In this document: positions 20,559 to 31,569 of the stretch, piece by piece | Layout: every line of letters starts with the position of its first letter | Position numbering within the stretch: the stretch's first letter is position 1 | From: Oscillospiraceae bacterium | GTDB taxonomy: Bacteria > Bacillota > Clostridia > UBA1381 > UBA9506 | Reading direction: 5' to 3' | Length of the DNA stretch: 64,000 nucleotides | Assembly: GCA_015068855.1 (NCBI GenBank) | Contig: SVJS01000002.1 | Coordinates: forward strand, 1 to 64,000 | Program-made: the position numbers and the translations under genes | The notes under the pieces: generated by a model | What the model saw: the letters and a program-made list of their open reading frames with translations, nothing else | What the model was told of the DNA's origin: nothing | Database searches by the model: none

Positions 20559-20777
20559 GTGGCAAAGGAAGGCGTTTTAGAGTTAGAGGGCACAGTATTA
20601 GAATCGTTGCCCAACGCAATGTTTCAGGTAGAGCTGGAAAACGGACATCAGATTTTAGCGCATATATCCGGTAAACTCCGGATGAATTTTATCAGAATTT
20701 TACCGGGCGATAAGGTAACCGTGGAACTTTCGCCCTATGATCTGACGAAAGGCAGAATCACCTGGCGTGCAAAATGA
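20559..20777 (+). CDS. infA: Translation initiation factor IF-1
   Basis: [61 protein letters not shown]. Confidence 0.98.
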   Translation: MAKEGVLELEGTVLESLPNAMFQVELENGHQILAHISGKLRMNFIRILPGDKVTVELSPYDLTKGRITWRAK

Positions 20778-20829
20778 CGCCGGTGCGATGAGCCGCATTT
20801 TAGATTTAAGACGAACCATCGTCTTTTAA

Positions 20830-20955
<126 letters not shown>

Positions 20956-21085
20956 GAACAAAGCAGCCCCCATATGGGGGTGCAAGGCCACATGTTAAAA
21001 CCCACGCGGGGCGGCTGCACGCTTTATGTGTGACCCGCGAGGTTAGGCATATACACGATGAATGAAATGTATTGGAGGTGCAAAA

Positions 21086-21454
21086 ATGGCAAGAATTTCA
21101 GGTGTTGACTTACCCAGAGACAAACGAGTAGAGATTGGTTTAACCTACGTATTCGGTATTGGTTTAACAAGCTCCCGTAAGATTCTGGCAGCTACCGGTA
21201 TTAATCCCGACACAAGAGTAAAGGATTTAACTGAGGACGAGGTATCCAAGCTGAGAGAAATCATTGACCGTGACTATACGGTTGAAGGTGATTTGAGAAG
21301 AAACGTTGCCTTAGATATCAAGCGTCTCATGGAAATCGGTTGTTACAGAGGTATCCGTCACAGAAAGGGCTTACCCGTTCGTGGACAGAGAACCAAGACA
21401 AATGCAAGAACCAGAAAGGGTCCTGCAAGAACAATCGCGAACAAGAAAAAGTAA
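21086..21454 (+). CDS. rpsM: 30S ribosomal protein S13
   Basis: [26 protein letters not shown]...[20 protein letters not shown]-type C-terminus. Confidence 0.98.
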   Translation: MARISGVDLPRDKRVEIGLTYVFGIGLTSSRKILAATGINPDTRVKDLTEDEVSKLREIIDRDYTVEGDLRRNVALDIKRLMEIGCYRGIRHRKGLPVRGQRTKTNARTRKGPARTIANKKK

Positions 21455-21520
21455 TCCCTTTATCATACATGATCCGATATTTGGATATGATTTTCTAGCT
21501 TTGTGAAAGGAGGAACAAAC

Positions 21521-21913
21521 ATGGCTAAAGTAGCAAGAAGAACTACTCGTAGAAAAGTTAAGAAAAATATTGAGCGTGGTGCAGCACATATCTGTTCCAG
21601 CTTCAATAATACAATCGTAACAATTACAGACGTAGCCGGCAATGCAATCAGCTGGGCGTCCTCCGGCGGACTGGGCTTCCGTGGCTCCAGAAAGAGCACA
21701 CCGTTTGCAGCACAGATGGCTGCAGAAACAGCAGCAAAGGCTGCTCAGGAACATGGCCTGAAAACCGTTGAGGTTTATGTTAAAGGTCCCGGTTCCGGCA
21801 GAGAAGCGGCTATTCGTGCACTGCAAGCAGCAGGTCTTGAGGTTAGCATGATTAAAGATGTAACCCCGATTCCCCACAACGGTTGCAGACCGCCGAAAAG
21901 AAGAAGAGTTTGA
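21521..21913 (+). CDS. rpsK: 30S ribosomal protein S11
   Basis: [46 protein letters not shown]. Confidence 0.98.
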   Translation: MAKVARRTTRRKVKKNIERGAAHICSSFNNTIVTITDVAGNAISWASSGGLGFRGSRKSTPFAAQMAAETAAKAAQEHGLKTVEVYVKGPGSGREAAIRALQAAGLEVSMIKDVTPIPHNGCRPPKRRRV

Positions 21914-21983
21914 TTTTATACAAGGTTTGTCCAGGCCATTTGGCCTATGGCAAACGCAAATAATTGAGGAGGTGTAGATCCGA

Positions 21984-22613
21984 ATGGCACGTTATACAGG
22001 TGCAGTGTGCAGACTTTGTCGTAGAGAAGGCCAAAAGCTGTTCTTAAAGGGCGAACGTTGCTACACTGATAAATGCGGTATAGAAAAGAGAAAATATGCT
22101 CCCGGCATGCATGGCCAGAGCAGAAAGAAACTGTCTGAGTACGGTATTCAGTTGAGAGAAAAGCAGAAAGCCAGAAGATATTACGGCGTTTTAGAATCTC
22201 AGTTTGAAAAATACTTTGAGATGGCAAACAAGATGAAGGGCATCACCGGTGAAAATCTGTTGACTATTTTGGAAAGCAGATTGGACAATGTTGTTTACAG
22301 ACTGGGCTTTGCTCTGTCTAGACCGGAAGCTCGTCAGCTGGTTACTCATGGTCATTTCACTGTTAATGGTAAGAAGGTTAACATTCCTTCCTATCTGGTT
22401 AGCGCCGGCGATGTAATCGCTATTTGCGAAAAGAGTCGCGGCAGCGAAAAGATTAAGGAACTGCTGGAAAAGACCGAATCCAGAATTATCCCCAAGTGGT
22501 TAGATCTGGATCGTAACACACTTTCCGGTAAGGTGCTCACACTGGCACAGCGTGATGATATCGACCTGGAACTGGCAGAACATTTAATTGTCGAGCTGTA
22601 TTCAAAGAACTAA
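21984..22613 (+). CDS. rpsD: 30S ribosomal protein S4
   Basis: [23 protein letters not shown]...[41 protein letters not shown]. Confidence 0.98.
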   Translation: MARYTGAVCRLCRREGQKLFLKGERCYTDKCGIEKRKYAPGMHGQSRKKLSEYGIQLREKQKARRYYGVLESQFEKYFEMANKMKGITGENLLTILESRLDNVVYRLGFALSRPEARQLVTHGHFTVNGKKVNIPSYLVSAGDVIAICEKSRGSEKIKELLEKTESRIIPKWLDLDRNTLSGKVLTLAQRDDIDLELAEHLIVELYSKN

Positions 22614-22842
22614 GGTTGATCGTGGCGCTGCGTTGCAAAATGAATTGCTTCAATTTGTTTTGTATGGTTCCTTTGGGAATCAAGGTAACACCTACGCGGT
22701 CCTTTGCGCAACAATTGCGTGAAACCAAACCTAAGAAAGTGTTCGATGCGTTGTCATCGGAACACGCGAAAGAGCACTTTTTTGTTGATGGAGGCAAGCG
22801 GACGCTTCTTCTGTACAATAAAAAAGAGGGAGGGTTTAGTCT

Positions 22843-23793
22843 ATGTTGGAAATTGAAAAACCAAATGTTGAGTGTTTGGAAATCAGTTCGGACGGAAAAT
22901 ATGGTAAGTTTACAGCAGAGCCCTTAGAGCGTGGCTACGGTACAACCTTAGGCAACTCGCTGAGAAGAATGCTGTTATCTTCGCTGCCCGGCGCAGCAGC
23001 AACCAGCGTCAAGATTGACGGTGTGCTCCACGAATTTTCCACCATTCCGGGCGTTAAAGAGGACGTGACGGAGATTATCCTCAACATCAAGCAAATTGCC
23101 TGCAAGCTCCATTGTGACACACCGAAAGTTGTGTACATTGAAATGGAAGGCGAGGGCGAGATTAAAGCCGGCGACATTAAGCTGGATGCTGATATTGAGA
23201 TTTTTAATCCCGAGCTCCATATTGCCACACTGAACAAAGATGCGAAGCTGTACATGGAGATTACATTCAGCAAGGGCAGAGGTTATGTTTCTGCTGAGCG
23301 GAATAAGCAGCTGAATCAGAACATCATCGGTGTTATCCCGGTGGACTCCATTTACACCCCTGTTCATCGTGTTAACTACTATGTAGAGAACACCCGTGTT
23401 GGACAGATTACCGATTATGATAAGCTCACATTAGAAGTTTGGACAGATGGTTCCATCCGTCCTGACGAGGCAGTCAGCCTGGCGGCTAAAATCATTAACG
23501 AGCATTTGATGCAGTTCATCGACCTGTCGGAAGAAGCAAAGAATGCTGAGATTATGATTGAGAAGGAAGAGGGCAAGAAGGAAAAGGTTCTGGAAATGAC
23601 CATTGAAGAGCTTGACCTTTCTGTTCGTTCCTACAACTGCTTAAAGAGAGCCGGTATTAATACGGTTGAAGATCTGACAAAGAGAACCGAAGAGGATATG
23701 GTTAAGGTTAGAAACTTAGGCCGCAAGTCCTTGGAAGAGGTTATCGAAAAACTGCATGGTTTAGGTCAGACCTTTGCGAAGAAGGAAGACTAA
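22843..23793 (+). CDS. rpoA: DNA-directed RNA polymerase subunit alpha
   Basis: [48 protein letters not shown]-terminal alpha-CTD. Confidence 0.98.
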   Translation: MLEIEKPNVECLEISSDGKYGKFTAEPLERGYGTTLGNSLRRMLLSSLPGAAATSVKIDGVLHEFSTIPGVKEDVTEIILNIKQIACKLHCDTPKVVYIEMEGEGEIKAGDIKLDADIEIFNPELHIATLNKDAKLYMEITFSKGRGYVSAERNKQLNQNIIGVIPVDSIYTPVHRVNYYVENTRVGQITDYDKLTLEVWTDGSIRPDEAVSLAAKIINEHLMQFIDLSEEAKNAEIMIEKEEGKKEKVLEMTIEELDLSVRSYNCLKRAGINTVEDLTKRTEEDMVKVRNLGRKSLEEVIEKLHGLGQTFAKKED

Positions 23794-23898
23794 GCTTCGT
23801 TTATTGAAGGATTATAAACTTTTGGCAGGTAGCATCCTCTATGCAGCCCTGTGCTGCCCTATCTGCTGAACAAATTGATTAAAAGGAGGGTAATCAAG

Positions 23899-24243
23899 AT
23901 GCCGGGAACAAGAAAACTCGGTCGTCCTACCGACCAGAGAAATGCTATGCTCAGAAACCTTGTTACTTCTCTTTTAGAGAACGGTCGTGTTGAAACAACA
24001 CTCAGCCGTGCTAAAGAGACAAGATGTATGGCCGAAAAAATGATTACGCTGGGCAAGGACAACACCCTTGCATCCAGAAGAAACGCTCTCTCTTACATCA
24101 TGAAGAAGAGTGTGGTATACAAGCTGTTTGAAGAAATCGCTCCGAAATATGCAGAGCGTAACGGCGGTTATACCAGAATCATCAAGGCTGGTCCCAGACG
24201 TGGTGACGCAGCTGAAATGGCTATCATTGAGCTGGTAGACTAA
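23899..24243 (+). CDS. rplQ: 50S ribosomal protein L17
   Basis: [40 protein letters not shown]. Confidence 0.97.
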   Translation: MPGTRKLGRPTDQRNAMLRNLVTSLLENGRVETTLSRAKETRCMAEKMITLGKDNTLASRRNALSYIMKKSVVYKLFEEIAPKYAERNGGYTRIIKAGPRRGDAAEMAIIELVD

Positions 24244-24255
24244 GAGTTAAAGACG

Positions 24256-24288
24256 AAAAGGACTGTTCTGCTGAACAGTCCTTTTTTA
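24256..24288 (+). terminator. Intrinsic terminator at end of the ribosomal superoperon
   Basis: AAAAGGACTGTTC-tgct-GAACAGTCCTTTTTT. Confidence 0.9.
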
Positions 24289-24322
24289 CATTTCATTTGA
24301 TAGAACGTATGGATGGAAAGGT

Positions 24323-24360
24323 CGAAGGGACAGCGCATGGGGCGCTGTCCCTTCTTTTTG
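24323..24360 (+). terminator. Second tandem terminator
   Basis: GAAGGGACAGCGC-atggg-GCGCTGTCCCTTCTTTTT. Confidence 0.75.
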
Positions 24361-24389
24361 AGGTGTGGTATATTAATTGGTTGGTTGGC

Positions 24390-26984
24390 TTATTTTACGA
24401 TAACGATTTCTTCAACTACATCTTTATACATTTTGATTAAGACGCGGCTTTCATCCAAATCGTCATACTGAGTGATTTCGTTTGCATCAACAACCTTGAT
24501 TGCGTTGGAGTTCTTAGTGGTGTTCAGTTCATATACGGTTACGTTATCTAAGCTGTAATTGGAGATTGCACCGTCTGCCACCTGAACATTGATGGAGCCG
24601 GGGAATTTCTTCGTTACTCGACCGTAAATGATGTCTAAGTCTGTGCCGATGGTGGCAGTAAACTCAGTTCCTTTTTCTGCGGCCAGGAACAGAACACGAA
24701 CACCGGTAATTTCGTTCTTCGTATTCAGTTTCAGCTGAACCACATCACCACGTTTTAACATCTCGCCGTCTTCGTTAACCAAGAGACCATCGGACTCTGT
24801 TTCGAAGGAAACGCGCTGGCCGTTCTGGTAAGCATACAATCTCTGTACGATTTCGTTATCCTCGTTCTGGACCTCCGCAATCTGGTCAATAATGGCCAGG
24901 GGTGCTTCGGCGCTCGCAGAAGCGGTGGCGCTGGTTACAATAACAAGCTGTGCGCTGAAATCCTCACGTACATCGTAAACCTGTACGGTATAAGGCTGAT
25001 TATCATCGAAGAAGGATGCTTTTTCAACAGAGTATTCTGTGGGTTCAAGCTCGCCTGCGGGGATGTTTAAGATAATGGTGTTATCTGTGATGCGATACGC
25101 ACCCAGCTTTTTAGAGGTCGCGTTGTAGGTCATTTCACCTGCGGCGTTTAAGGCAAAAGCATTTTTATCAATCTCGCCGGAAGCGCTCAGGTCCTTTGCG
25201 GTGTTAAGCTGTGTGATGGCACCGTCTGCGTTCTTCTCAAAGGTGATGAGCTGTGCGCTGACGCTGTCGCCACCGTTTTTAAGGTGATCAAGAACCTCAG
25301 CCGGTGTTTTACCGCTGACACCGTTTAACTTGATTTTGTTGGTTGATTTAACAACGCTTACTTCACCATCTTTGGTAAAGAGCATCATTTCCAGAACAGG
25401 GTTAAAACCTGTGGAAAGAGCTGCGCTGGTTACATAGGCATAGTTAGAAGAAAGTGTTGACTGAGCGTTCACAGCGGCGATTTTGCCCTCGATATCCAGG
25501 TAGAAGTCACCTTCGTCGCCCAATTTGATTTCTTCAACATAATTCTTGGCGATTTCATACTGAACGCCGTTAATGGTTCTCTTGTCATCTTCAATTTCTG
25601 TGACCTTACCGCTTACCTTTTCGGTAGCAACTTCGATGGAGATGATGGAGCCGTCCAAGCTTTTGGCGACGCTTAAAACATCCCATTCTTTCAGGTCGGC
25701 AAGAGAGATAACCTGACCGGAGCGCAGGATGGTGAATTTAACATCCTTATCCTCAGGGTCTAAGACCAAAGAGGGGTTACCGTACTTATCGGTTACCTTG
25801 TGGCTGCCGGTTAAAACATTTTCAACAACAATGTTGGAAAGAGACGTAACAAAGACTAAATCATAAACGTCATCGCTGTCAATATCTAAGAAAGTAACAC
25901 GGCCGGATTCAGGTTTGATTTTGTCAACATCAAAATCAATGGCCTTTCCGTTGTAAATCATTTTAGCACTTTCAGAAACGGAGAGGGATTTTGTGTTTTT
26001 ATCGTTTTCCTTATCGAGCCAATAGCGAACAATGATGTTTTTGCTGGGTTCAGCCTTGACGTCTTCGATATTGCCGGTTACGATGGTTGTTGCATTGTTA
26101 TAGTTTTCGTTGGAACGGGCCAAAATCAGCTCGCTGTTGCCTTTGGCACGCTCAGCAACATAATAGGTGACAGTGAAGCCCAACAGATTACGAACCTCAG
26201 GCAGAGCAGACTCTGCAACGGTGAAGACCTCATCACCAATACGGACTTCGTTATCCTTCAAGGTGCTGTTGCCGCTGATGCTGCTGATGCCCACAGCGGA
26301 AATCTGACCCATGCCCTTTGTGACATCCAAAACATCTTCTAACAGAGTTTTGTCAACCACTTCAAATTTTGCTTCGTTGCCAAAGCCGACTTGTTCCATC
26401 AGATTAACAGTTAAAGCATTGAAGCTCATTTGTGCTACCATGCCACGGCTGACATCCTGATTGGAAGAAGCAGCGGCGTTTTTAGAAATACCGTTTTGTG
26501 CACCGACTACCATATAGCCTGTGGGGAAGCCGCCACGGGACAGAGCTGCCGGTTCATAGCCTGTAATTCTGACAAGCATAGCCATGGCTTCTGCATAGGT
26601 GATAGAGTCATCAGGACGGAAGTTGCCCTCATCATCACCAATGATAACGCCCTGCTGTGTTGCAACGTTGATATAACCATTTGCCCAGTGGTTTGCAGCA
26701 ACATCAGGGAATTTGGTTTGATAATTGGAAGATGCGGCTACATCGGCAAGGCCCATTGCTGTAACAGCAACCTTGGCAAATTCAGAACGACGAATTGTAG
26801 CCTCGGGACGGAACTTACCGTCATCGTCGCCCACCATGATGCCCAAAGCACCTAAGGTTTCAATCGCTTCTGCATAGGGAGTGTCCGTTGCGTCAGAGGG
26901 CAGCGCTGCGAAGCTGGTCACTGCCATAGAAAGTGTCATCATCGCCGACAGAATACCGGCGGTCAGTTTTTTAGAAATAGACAT
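24390..26984 (-). CDS. S-layer homology (SLH) domain protein, secreted
   Basis: Signal peptide MSISKKLTAGILSAMMTLSMAVTSFAA; N-terminal SLH repeats (IETLGALGIMVGDDDGKFRPEATIRRSEFAKV; FPDVAANHWANGYINVATQQGVIIGDDEGNFRPDDSITYAEAMAMLVRITGY); RBS AGGAGGAAA before ATG 26984. Confidence 0.92.
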   Translation of the reverse strand: MSISKKLTAGILSAMMTLSMAVTSFAALPSDATDTPYAEAIETLGALGIMVGDDDGKFRPEATIRRSEFAKVAVTAMGLADVAASSNYQTKFPDVAANHWANGYINVATQQGVIIGDDEGNFRPDDSITYAEAMAMLVRITGYEPAALSRGGFPTGYMVVGAQNGISKNAAASSNQDVSRGMVAQMSFNALTVNLMEQVGFGNEAKFEVVDKTLLEDVLDVTKGMGQISAVGISSISGNSTLKDNEVRIGDEVFTVAESALPEVRNLLGFTVTYYVAERAKGNSELILARSNENYNNATTIVTGNIEDVKAEPSKNIIVRYWLDKENDKNTKSLSVSESAKMIYNGKAIDFDVDKIKPESGRVTFLDIDSDDVYDLVFVTSLSNIVVENVLTGSHKVTDKYGNPSLVLDPEDKDVKFTILRSGQVISLADLKEWDVLSVAKSLDGSIISIEVATEKVSGKVTEIEDDKRTINGVQYEIAKNYVEEIKLGDEGDFYLDIEGKIAAVNAQSTLSSNYAYVTSAALSTGFNPVLEMMLFTKDGEVSVVKSTNKIKLNGVSGKTPAEVLDHLKNGGDSVSAQLITFEKNADGAITQLNTAKDLSASGEIDKNAFALNAAGEMTYNATSKKLGAYRITDNTIILNIPAGELEPTEYSVEKASFFDDNQPYTVQVYDVREDFSAQLVIVTSATASASAEAPLAIIDQIAEVQNEDNEIVQRLYAYQNGQRVSFETESDGLLVNEDGEMLKRGDVVQLKLNTKNEITGVRVLFLAAEKGTEFTATIGTDLDIIYGRVTKKFPGSINVQVADGAISNYSLDNVTVYELNTTKNSNAIKVVDANEITQYDDLDESRVLIKMYKDVVEEIVIVK

Positions 26985-27289
26985 GAAGAATTTCCTCCTA
27001 AAAAAGTTTTTGTTTCTGTCATTTCTCTGACTGCCATTGTTCCTGTCAGTTTTATATGATATGGGCAAAACAAACCAGTCAGTATGTGATTTGACTGCTT
27101 TGTCTTATGTCGATTTTCGCACTGTGCATCAGGCTGATAGTATGTATACGAACAAGACGGAAAAAAGGTTCCCGAAAACGCAGAATTTATACATTCCAAT
27201 TCTTGCCGCATGGACGAAAGACTGCGCGGGGACGGCGATTGAGGAATGTGATGAGAAAGAAATTTTTTATGTAAACTTCCGTACTTTCC

Positions 27290-27318
27290 TTGACTTACGG
27301 CACAATTTTCGGTACAAT
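27290..27318 (+). promoter_or_regulatory. Promoter of FAD-dependent protein gene
   Basis: TTGACT, 17-nt spacer, TACAAT. Confidence 0.6.
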
Positions 27319-27349
27319 AGTAAGGAGACTTTGAAAAGAGGCTTTTATT

Positions 27350-28918
27350 ATGGTTGTTAGAGTTCAAAATATAAAGCTTTCGCCGGATGAGGAGATAGAA
27401 ACCCTGCATCAAATTGTGCAATCACGGCTGAAAATCAAGGCAAGTGACATAGCGTCCTTTCGCATCAGCAGACGGTCTGTGGATGCGCGAAAGAAGCAGG
27501 TCCATTTTGTTTACAGCGTGGATGTGACCCTGGCAGGGGAGAGGAAGATATCGACAAGTGCTGACATACATATTTTGCCGGAGCAAACGGCGGAGTCGCC
27601 ACAAAAGAGCCGCCTAAAACAACGCCCGGTTGTTGTGGGGACGGGTCCTTGCGGCCTGTTTTGTGCCTTAGAGCTGGCACGGGCCGGCGCACCGCCCATC
27701 ATCTTAGAACGGGGCGCACGGGTTTCGGAGCGAGCCAGGCGCGTGGAACGCTACTGGGAGCAGGGAGAGCTTGATGTGAATTCCAACGTACAGTTTGGCG
27801 AGGGCGGTGCCGGAACTTTTTCGGATGGGAAGCTGACCACACGCATCAGCGACCCGCGCAGCGCCGTTGTTCTTTCAGAATTTCATCGCTTTGGTGCGGA
27901 CGGCGACATTCTTTACATGGCAAAGCCCCACATAGGGACGGATGTTTTGCGAAAGGTCATTACCAACATGCGGCTGCATTTAGAGTCGCTGGGCTGTGAA
28001 TTTCGCTTTGAAACCAAGCTTTGTGATTTGGAGATAGCGGACGGAAAAGTGTGCGCCGTTATCACATCCGATGAGGAGCGCATTACGTGCAGCCATCTGT
28101 TTTTAGCGATTGGTCACAGCGCACGGGATACCTATGAAATGCTGCACCGTCGCGGCGTCAGTATGGTGCAGAAGCCTTTTTCTGTGGGTGTTCGCATTGA
28201 GCACTTGCAGGCGGATATTGACAGGGCTATGTATGGCGATTTTGCAGGCCATCCAAAGCTTGGGGCGGCGGAATATCAGCTGTCTTACCGAGAGGGCGAG
28301 GATGCCTGTTACAGCTTTTGCATGTGCCCCGGGGGTCTGGTTGTTGCAGCAGCATCAGAACCGAATTCCATTGTAACCAACGGCATGAGTCTGCGTGCCA
28401 GAAATGAAAGAAACGCCAATTCTGCCCTTTGCGTGACGGTGGATGAACGGTATTTTGCCTCGTCTCATCCTTTGGCGGGTGTTTTGTTTCAGCGGGAGCT
28501 GGAACAGAAAGCCTTTTCCATGACAGGCGGCAAAGGGGCAGCGCCAACACAAACGGTGGGCGGTTTTATGACGGGGAAAATCATGCCCTACGGCAAGGTT
28601 TTACCCAGCTATACAGGGCCGGTGGCACCTGCCGATTTGAGCAGCTTGTTCCCGAAGCCCGTAACGGAGCTGTTGCGACGGGGGTTACGGCGCTTTGGCC
28701 ATAAAATAGAGGGCTTTGACAGCCCCGACGCCCTTTTGACAGGGCCGGAAACACGCACCAGCGCTCCGCTTCGCATGTTGCGGGATGAAAACTATGAAAG
28801 CATCAGCCTGTCGGGACTCTATCCAATGGGCGAGGGAGCCGGCTATGCAGGCGGTATTATGAGTGCCGCGGTGGATGGCATGCGTGTTGCGCAGGCCGTT
28901 TTAAGCCGTGAGGAATAA
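27350..28918 (+). CDS. NAD(P)/FAD-dependent oxidoreductase (uncharacterised FAD-dependent dehydrogenase family)
   Basis: VVVGTGPCGLFCALELARAGAPPIILERG Rossmann motif; FGEGGAGTFSDGKLTTR; GLYPMGEGAGYAGGIMSAAVDGMR. Confidence 0.9.
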   Translation: MVVRVQNIKLSPDEEIETLHQIVQSRLKIKASDIASFRISRRSVDARKKQVHFVYSVDVTLAGERKISTSADIHILPEQTAESPQKSRLKQRPVVVGTGPCGLFCALELARAGAPPIILERGARVSERARRVERYWEQGELDVNSNVQFGEGGAGTFSDGKLTTRISDPRSAVVLSEFHRFGADGDILYMAKPHIGTDVLRKVITNMRLHLESLGCEFRFETKLCDLEIADGKVCAVITSDEERITCSHLFLAIGHSARDTYEMLHRRGVSMVQKPFSVGVRIEHLQADIDRAMYGDFAGHPKLGAAEYQLSYREGEDACYSFCMCPGGLVVAAASEPNSIVTNGMSLRARNERNANSALCVTVDERYFASSHPLAGVLFQRELEQKAFSMTGGKGAAPTQTVGGFMTGKIMPYGKVLPSYTGPVAPADLSSLFPKPVTELLRRGLRRFGHKIEGFDSPDALLTGPETRTSAPLRMLRDENYESISLSGLYPMGEGAGYAGGIMSAAVDGMRVAQAVLSREE

Positions 28919-28945
28919 ACAGACAGGAAAGAAAGGTATTTTAAC

Positions 28946-29857
28946 ATGACAGCAACAAAAGCAAGCCTTTTAGCCGTCGCAGTTACCGCGACCTGGGGCT
29001 CTTCCTTTATATTAATGAAAAATGTGGCGGACAGCGTACCTGCGCTGGGTTTTCTGAGCCTGCGCTTCGGTCTTTCGGCCATTATCTTAGCTTTGATTTT
29101 TTTTCGTCAACTCAAACGGTATACTCGTAAGACTGTGCTGCATTCTTTGGTTTTAGGGGCGCTGTTGGCGGCCTATATGATTTTTCAGGTAACGGGGCTC
29201 AGATACACCTCGGCCTCCAATTCTGCATTTATCACAAGCCTGAGCGTTTTAATGGTGCCGTTTTTATCGGCTCTTTTATTGAAAAAATCGCCAACAAAAA
29301 GTAACTGGACCGGTGTTTTCATGGCGCTTTTGGGCCTTGTGTTCATCACGGGGATTTATCAGGGCATCACGGCTCTTACTATCGGCGATTTACTGACCTT
29401 TATTTCGGCTATCTTTGTCGCCATTCACATTATTGTGGCAGATTATTACTTAAAAACGGATGACTCCCTTTTGCTCGGCATCGGGCAAATTTTTGGCGGT
29501 GCGATTCTGTCCATTGTAGTCTGGACCATCAAGACGCCGCAAAGCTTTTTGACTGTTGCCTACACGCAAACGCTGCTTACTTCTGTGATTTTAACATCGC
29601 TGCTTTGTACCTGCTTTGCATTCACGGGCCAGCTGATTGTGCAAAAGCACCTGCCTCCGGCAAGAGTGGCGGTTCTGTTTACGTTAGAGCCTGTTTTTGC
29701 CTATCTGTTTGCCCTGGTCATTCCGGGGACAGAGGGCGTCACGGAGCCGCTTTTGTGGAGTAAAGTGCTGGGCTGCGTTTTGGTTGTGGGCGGTATGATT
29801 GTTTCGGAAAGCGGAATTTTGAACCGAGGCAAACAGCTGCCCGGGGTAGAGGGCTAA
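28946..29857 (+). CDS. DMT/EamA family transporter
   Basis: ATWGSSFILMKN, two EamA repeats, ~10 TM. Confidence 0.9.
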   Translation: MTATKASLLAVAVTATWGSSFILMKNVADSVPALGFLSLRFGLSAIILALIFFRQLKRYTRKTVLHSLVLGALLAAYMIFQVTGLRYTSASNSAFITSLSVLMVPFLSALLLKKSPTKSNWTGVFMALLGLVFITGIYQGITALTIGDLLTFISAIFVAIHIIVADYYLKTDDSLLLGIGQIFGGAILSIVVWTIKTPQSFLTVAYTQTLLTSVILTSLLCTCFAFTGQLIVQKHLPPARVAVLFTLEPVFAYLFALVIPGTEGVTEPLLWSKVLGCVLVVGGMIVSESGILNRGKQLPGVEG

Positions 29858-29942
29858 CGGGATATACAGATAAAAAAGGAATTGCTTTATAAGAAAAGCG
29901 GGACAAGAAGTCATTTTTTCCTCCGTTTCATCATAGGTTATT

Positions 29943-30599
29943 GTGAGTGTGACAATACCGGATGCGAAAGAGGGGAAGACTTTGAGAACAAAAAAACATT
30001 GGCTGTGGGACTATCTGGAAGGTTGGGGCATCAGCTACGAGCATTGCCTGTGGATTATGATTGCGTTTGGATTAGGGTTTGTTGCTTCTGCTGTTTTTGT
30101 CTTTACAATGCAGGATACGGTGTGTCAGGAGCTGTCCATCTATTTGCAGGATTTTTTTCACAATATTGCTGAAAGCGGAACCGATTCCGCCGTTTTGTGT
30201 AAAACGGGCATCGGGATGAATTTCCGCAATGTTTTGTTTTTGCTGTTGTGTTCGTTTCTCATCATAGGCGCATTTTTCATTGTTGGGTTTTCAGTCCTGG
30301 GGGGATTTGTGCACGGCTTTACGTTTTTCTTCTTTTGCAAGCAATATGGCATCAAGAGCTTACTGTTTTTCCTTTTGGGGATGTTGCCGCATTATACGCT
30401 GCTTGCACCGGCTTACTTGTTCTTTTTGGTGCTTGTCCTGCGGTTTTCCTTGCTGCTGCGGGAAAAACACGAGCTTAAACGGCGGGTTGTGTCACTTTTT
30501 GCGAAAACAGCCGTTTTATTTGCGCTTATGCTGATGGCAACGCTGTTACAGGCCTATGTTGAACCTGCGTTAATTGGTTTGATTGCAGGCATGTTTTGA
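29943..30599 (+). CDS. SpoIIM-like (stage II sporulation protein M) membrane protein
   Basis: Five-TM pattern, GFSVLGGFVHGFTFFFFCKQYGIKSLLFFLLGMLPHYTLLAPAYL; located directly upstream of xerD. Confidence 0.75.
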   Translation: MSVTIPDAKEGKTLRTKKHWLWDYLEGWGISYEHCLWIMIAFGLGFVASAVFVFTMQDTVCQELSIYLQDFFHNIAESGTDSAVLCKTGIGMNFRNVLFLLLCSFLIIGAFFIVGFSVLGGFVHGFTFFFFCKQYGIKSLLFFLLGMLPHYTLLAPAYLFFLVLVLRFSLLLREKHELKRRVVSLFAKTAVLFALMLMATLLQAYVEPALIGLIAGMF

Positions 30600-30629
30600 T
30601 ATAACAAATGATACGAAGGATGAAAGATA

Positions 30630-31514
30630 ATGGTAGATGTACTGAACGGGTTTATACGGTTCTTAGATAAGGAAAAAAAGCTGGCAAAAAACACGCAGGA
30701 TTCTTATCGTCGTGATTTGCAGCTGTTCTTTGACTATGCAAAGGGGGCGGGCTTTAATCCCCTTGCAGCGGAGAAAAAAGACATTGAACGGTATTTGTCG
30801 GCACAGAAAAAAGCAGGACGGGCAGGGAGCACCATGGCAAGGGAACTTGCATCCCTAAAAGGGTTTTATGCTTACCTGAAAGAGCAGGGACAAATCGAGC
30901 AGAACCCAACGCTTTCCGTCCGCACGCAAAAAGTGAAGAAAAAATTACCCAGAGTTATGACAACGGGCGAGGTGGAACGGCTTTTAGAAGTGCCCGTTTG
31001 CCGTGATGTGAAAGGGTTTCGGGATAAAGCGATGCTGGAGCTTTTATATGCCACGGGTTTACGTGTTTCCGAGCTTCTTGCCCTGGATGTGGCGGATGTG
31101 AATCTGGATATTGGTTTCATTCATTGCACAGGCACAGACGGCAGAGAGCGCATTATTCCCATGGGAAAAATCAGCACGGAGGCACTCTCAAGCTATCTGC
31201 AACAGGCAAGACCCATGCAGCCGCATCATGAGGAGGAGCCAGCCCTGTTTTTGAACCTGCAGGGCAGGCGCATGACACGGCAGGGATTTTGGAAATTGTT
31301 AAAGCAATATGCCGTGGCGGCGGGGATTGAAATGGAAATCACGCCCCACGTTCTCCGTCATTCCTTTGCGGCGCACCTCTTGGAAAACGGCGCTGATATT
31401 CATTCTATTCAGTCGATGCTTGGACATGCTGACATTGCGACCACAAAGGTCTATATGCAGCTTGCCAACACGAAGCTCAAGGATGTGTATGCAAAGGCAC
31501 ATCCGCGTGCCTGA
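30630..31514 (+). CDS. xerD: Tyrosine recombinase XerD
   Basis: ATGLRVSELLALDVADVNL, HVLRHSFAAHLLENGADIHSIQSMLGHADIATTKVYMQLA. Confidence 0.92.
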   Translation: MVDVLNGFIRFLDKEKKLAKNTQDSYRRDLQLFFDYAKGAGFNPLAAEKKDIERYLSAQKKAGRAGSTMARELASLKGFYAYLKEQGQIEQNPTLSVRTQKVKKKLPRVMTTGEVERLLEVPVCRDVKGFRDKAMLELLYATGLRVSELLALDVADVNLDIGFIHCTGTDGRERIIPMGKISTEALSSYLQQARPMQPHHEEEPALFLNLQGRRMTRQGFWKLLKQYAVAAGIEMEITPHVLRHSFAAHLLENGADIHSIQSMLGHADIATTKVYMQLANTKLKDVYAKAHPRA

Positions 31515-31520
31515 TATATG

Positions 31521-31567
31521 AAAAAAGGCTGTAGCAAAATGGCTTTCATTTTGCTACAGCCTTTTTT
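31521..31567. terminator. Bidirectional intrinsic terminator
   Basis: AAAAAAGGCTGTAGCAAAAT-ggctttc-ATTTTGCTACAGCCTTTTTT between convergent xerD and htpG. Confidence 0.9.
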
Positions 31568-31569
31568 CT

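Noticed and set aside
20967-20980. 14-bp perfect palindrome CCCCCATATGGGGG between rpmJ and rpsM
   Set aside because: A single short palindrome within an operon spacer; it could be a small hairpin, with no further evidence of function.
22616-22927. ORF 22616..22927 (+), 103 aa
   Set aside because: Runs out of frame into rpoA, no plausible RBS, no recognisable domain.
26430-26855. 141-aa plus-strand ORF inside the SLH gene
   Set aside because: Shadow ORF antisense to well-supported SLH repeats.
30630-31514. Tyrosine recombinase considered as a phage or island integrase
   Set aside because: Adjacency to a spoIIM-like gene and the sequence fit housekeeping XerD; no att sites or phage genes nearby.
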